A stretch of 5,508 nucleotides of DNA from NCBI GenBank assembly GCA_015233295.1, contig JADFYC010000261.1, positions 1-5,508 on the forward strand. The letters run 5' to 3'. Shown piece by piece: positions 5,078 to 5,508 of the stretch. This stretch comes from Deltaproteobacteria bacterium (GTDB lineage Bacteria; Desulfobacterota; JADFXK01). The notes under the pieces are model-generated. The model worked only from the letters and a program-made list of their open reading frames with translations, made no database searches and was not told where the DNA came from. The position numbers and the translations under genes were made by a program. Positions within the stretch are counted from its first letter, which is position 1, and every line of letters begins with the position of its first letter.

Positions 5078-5091
5078 CCTCGCATGCGGGG
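5078..5091. repeat. 14-bp near-palindrome just after the minus-strand gene
   Basis: CCTCGCATGCGGGG has a perfect 8-bp core CGCATGCG and a single T-G mismatch in the flanks. It lies 12-25 bp beyond the stop codon of the minus-strand gene. It may form part of a transcript end for that gene, although no U-tract follows. Confidence 0.35.
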
Positions 5092-5102
5092 ACCACAACA
5101 TC

Positions 5103-5508
5103 CTACACCGTCTTAAAGAGACGGCTCATCTCGTTCTTGGCTTTTAGTATTTTCTGAATGGCTTGGATAATATCCTCTTTATTATTTTTGGTCATTTTGA
5201 ATTCGAATGTTACTTCTTCTCCGTCTTGTGCCTTATGTATATTTATGTTTTGTATGAGCGGACTATCGGGGATGATGCTTTTCACCATGGCGTCTGTTTT
5301 GGCTTTAAATTCTTCGTCGGGAGCCGCATCAAGCTTCTGTTCAACGCCACCTATTAAATTAATTAATGCTTGTGCTCTTTCTTCATCAGGTCTTTGCATG
5401 GCTTGGCTAATCCAGCTTTGAATTTTATCACTCTTAATCATTTTTGCCAGTTCACCCTTTGGCTCTTCCTCTTTACTCGACGATTCTACTTCTTTTCTTG
5501 ACTCCTTC
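5103..5508 (-). CDS. Unrecognised protein, C-terminal part (open through the right edge)
   Basis: The minus strand is open from the window edge to a TAG at 5105-5103. An ATG at 5441 would give 112 residues, but no good ribosome site precedes it. The frame continues upstream for at least 22 codons as a charged Glu/Lys/Ser-rich stretch (KESRKEVESSSKEEEPKGEL), so the real start is probably outside the window. After this linker-like part come predicted helices (SWISQAMQRPDEERAQALINLIGG, written from about the sixth residue after the ATG). A strand pair follows (IQNINIHKA and EEVTFEFKMTK), and then a helical C-terminus ending SRLFKTV. There is no cysteine, signal peptide or membrane segment in the visible part. 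The gene is more AT-rich than the transposition module, in keeping with host or other foreign DNA. No function is assigned. Confidence 0.6.
   Translation of the reverse strand, partial: KESRKEVESSSKEEEPKGELAKMIKSDKIQSWISQAMQRPDEERAQALINLIGGVEQKLDAAPDEEFKAKTDAMVKSIIPDSPLIQNINIHKAQDGEEVTFEFKMTKNNKEDIIQAIQKILKAKNEMSRLFKTV

Larger units (their letters stand above)
4631..5102. other. AT-rich, structure-dense non-coding interval after the module
   Basis: I see no well-supported gene in this 472-bp stretch. It carries a cluster of AATTT-rich repeats (4742-4778), a possible coding remnant (4751-4912), two palindromes (4917-4930 and 5078-5091) and a nested hairpin (4971-5029). The right end of the element should lie here or beyond, but no inverted copy of the left 13-bp repeats is present. 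No clear intrinsic terminator for the four-gene module is visible. Confidence 0.55.

Noticed and set aside
4981..5109. CTACA at 4982-4986 or CCTACAC at 5102-5108 as the right end partner of TGTAGG at 995
   Set aside because: Only 5-7 bases match, and adjacent 5-mers differ from the left flank, so chance is the simpler explanation.
1..5508. CRISPR array, tRNA or rRNA genes
   Set aside because: No regularly spaced repeats of CRISPR length, no cloverleaf with a T-arm signature and no rRNA-like sequence were seen.

Overview
The window comes from a Gram-negative bacterium. An AsmA-family envelope gene implies an outer membrane. The mix of moderate GC and a transposase/AAA+ ATPase/primase-like gene set would suit Desulfobacterota or a related deltaproteobacterial-type lineage. 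That placement is an inference from gene content, not a measurement.

Layout, left to right. (1) Positions 1-747, minus strand: the N-terminal 249 codons of an AsmA-family protein, running off the left edge. (2) Positions 748-1186: a non-coding stretch holding a strong hairpin and a possible minus-strand promoter for the asmA-like gene. It also holds two 13-bp direct repeats 65 bp apart, a good intrinsic terminator and a leader hairpin. (3) Positions 1187-4630, plus strand: a four-gene transposition module, consisting of a small DUF6431-like zinc-ribbon protein, a DDE transposase, an ExeA/TniB/MuB-like AAA+ ATPase and a RepB-type primase-domain protein. The last three overlap by 4 nt (ATGA) and 1 nt (TGATG), so they are almost certainly translationally coupled. 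(4) Positions 4631-5102: AT-rich, apparently non-coding DNA dense in inverted and direct repeats, with a possible short coding remnant. (5) Positions 5103-5508, minus strand: the C-terminal part of a protein I do not recognise, open through the right edge.

Working model. The DDE transposase cuts and joins the element ends. The AAA+ ATPase probably selects and presents target DNA, as MuB, TniB and TnsC do. The zinc-ribbon protein may be an accessory DNA-binding factor. The coupled primase-like protein is the unusual member: its tight linkage suggests a role in element replication or gap repair after strand transfer. The left end probably lies near the 13-bp repeats around 995-1081. No convincing inverted copy, right end or target-site duplication was found, so the element boundaries are unresolved.
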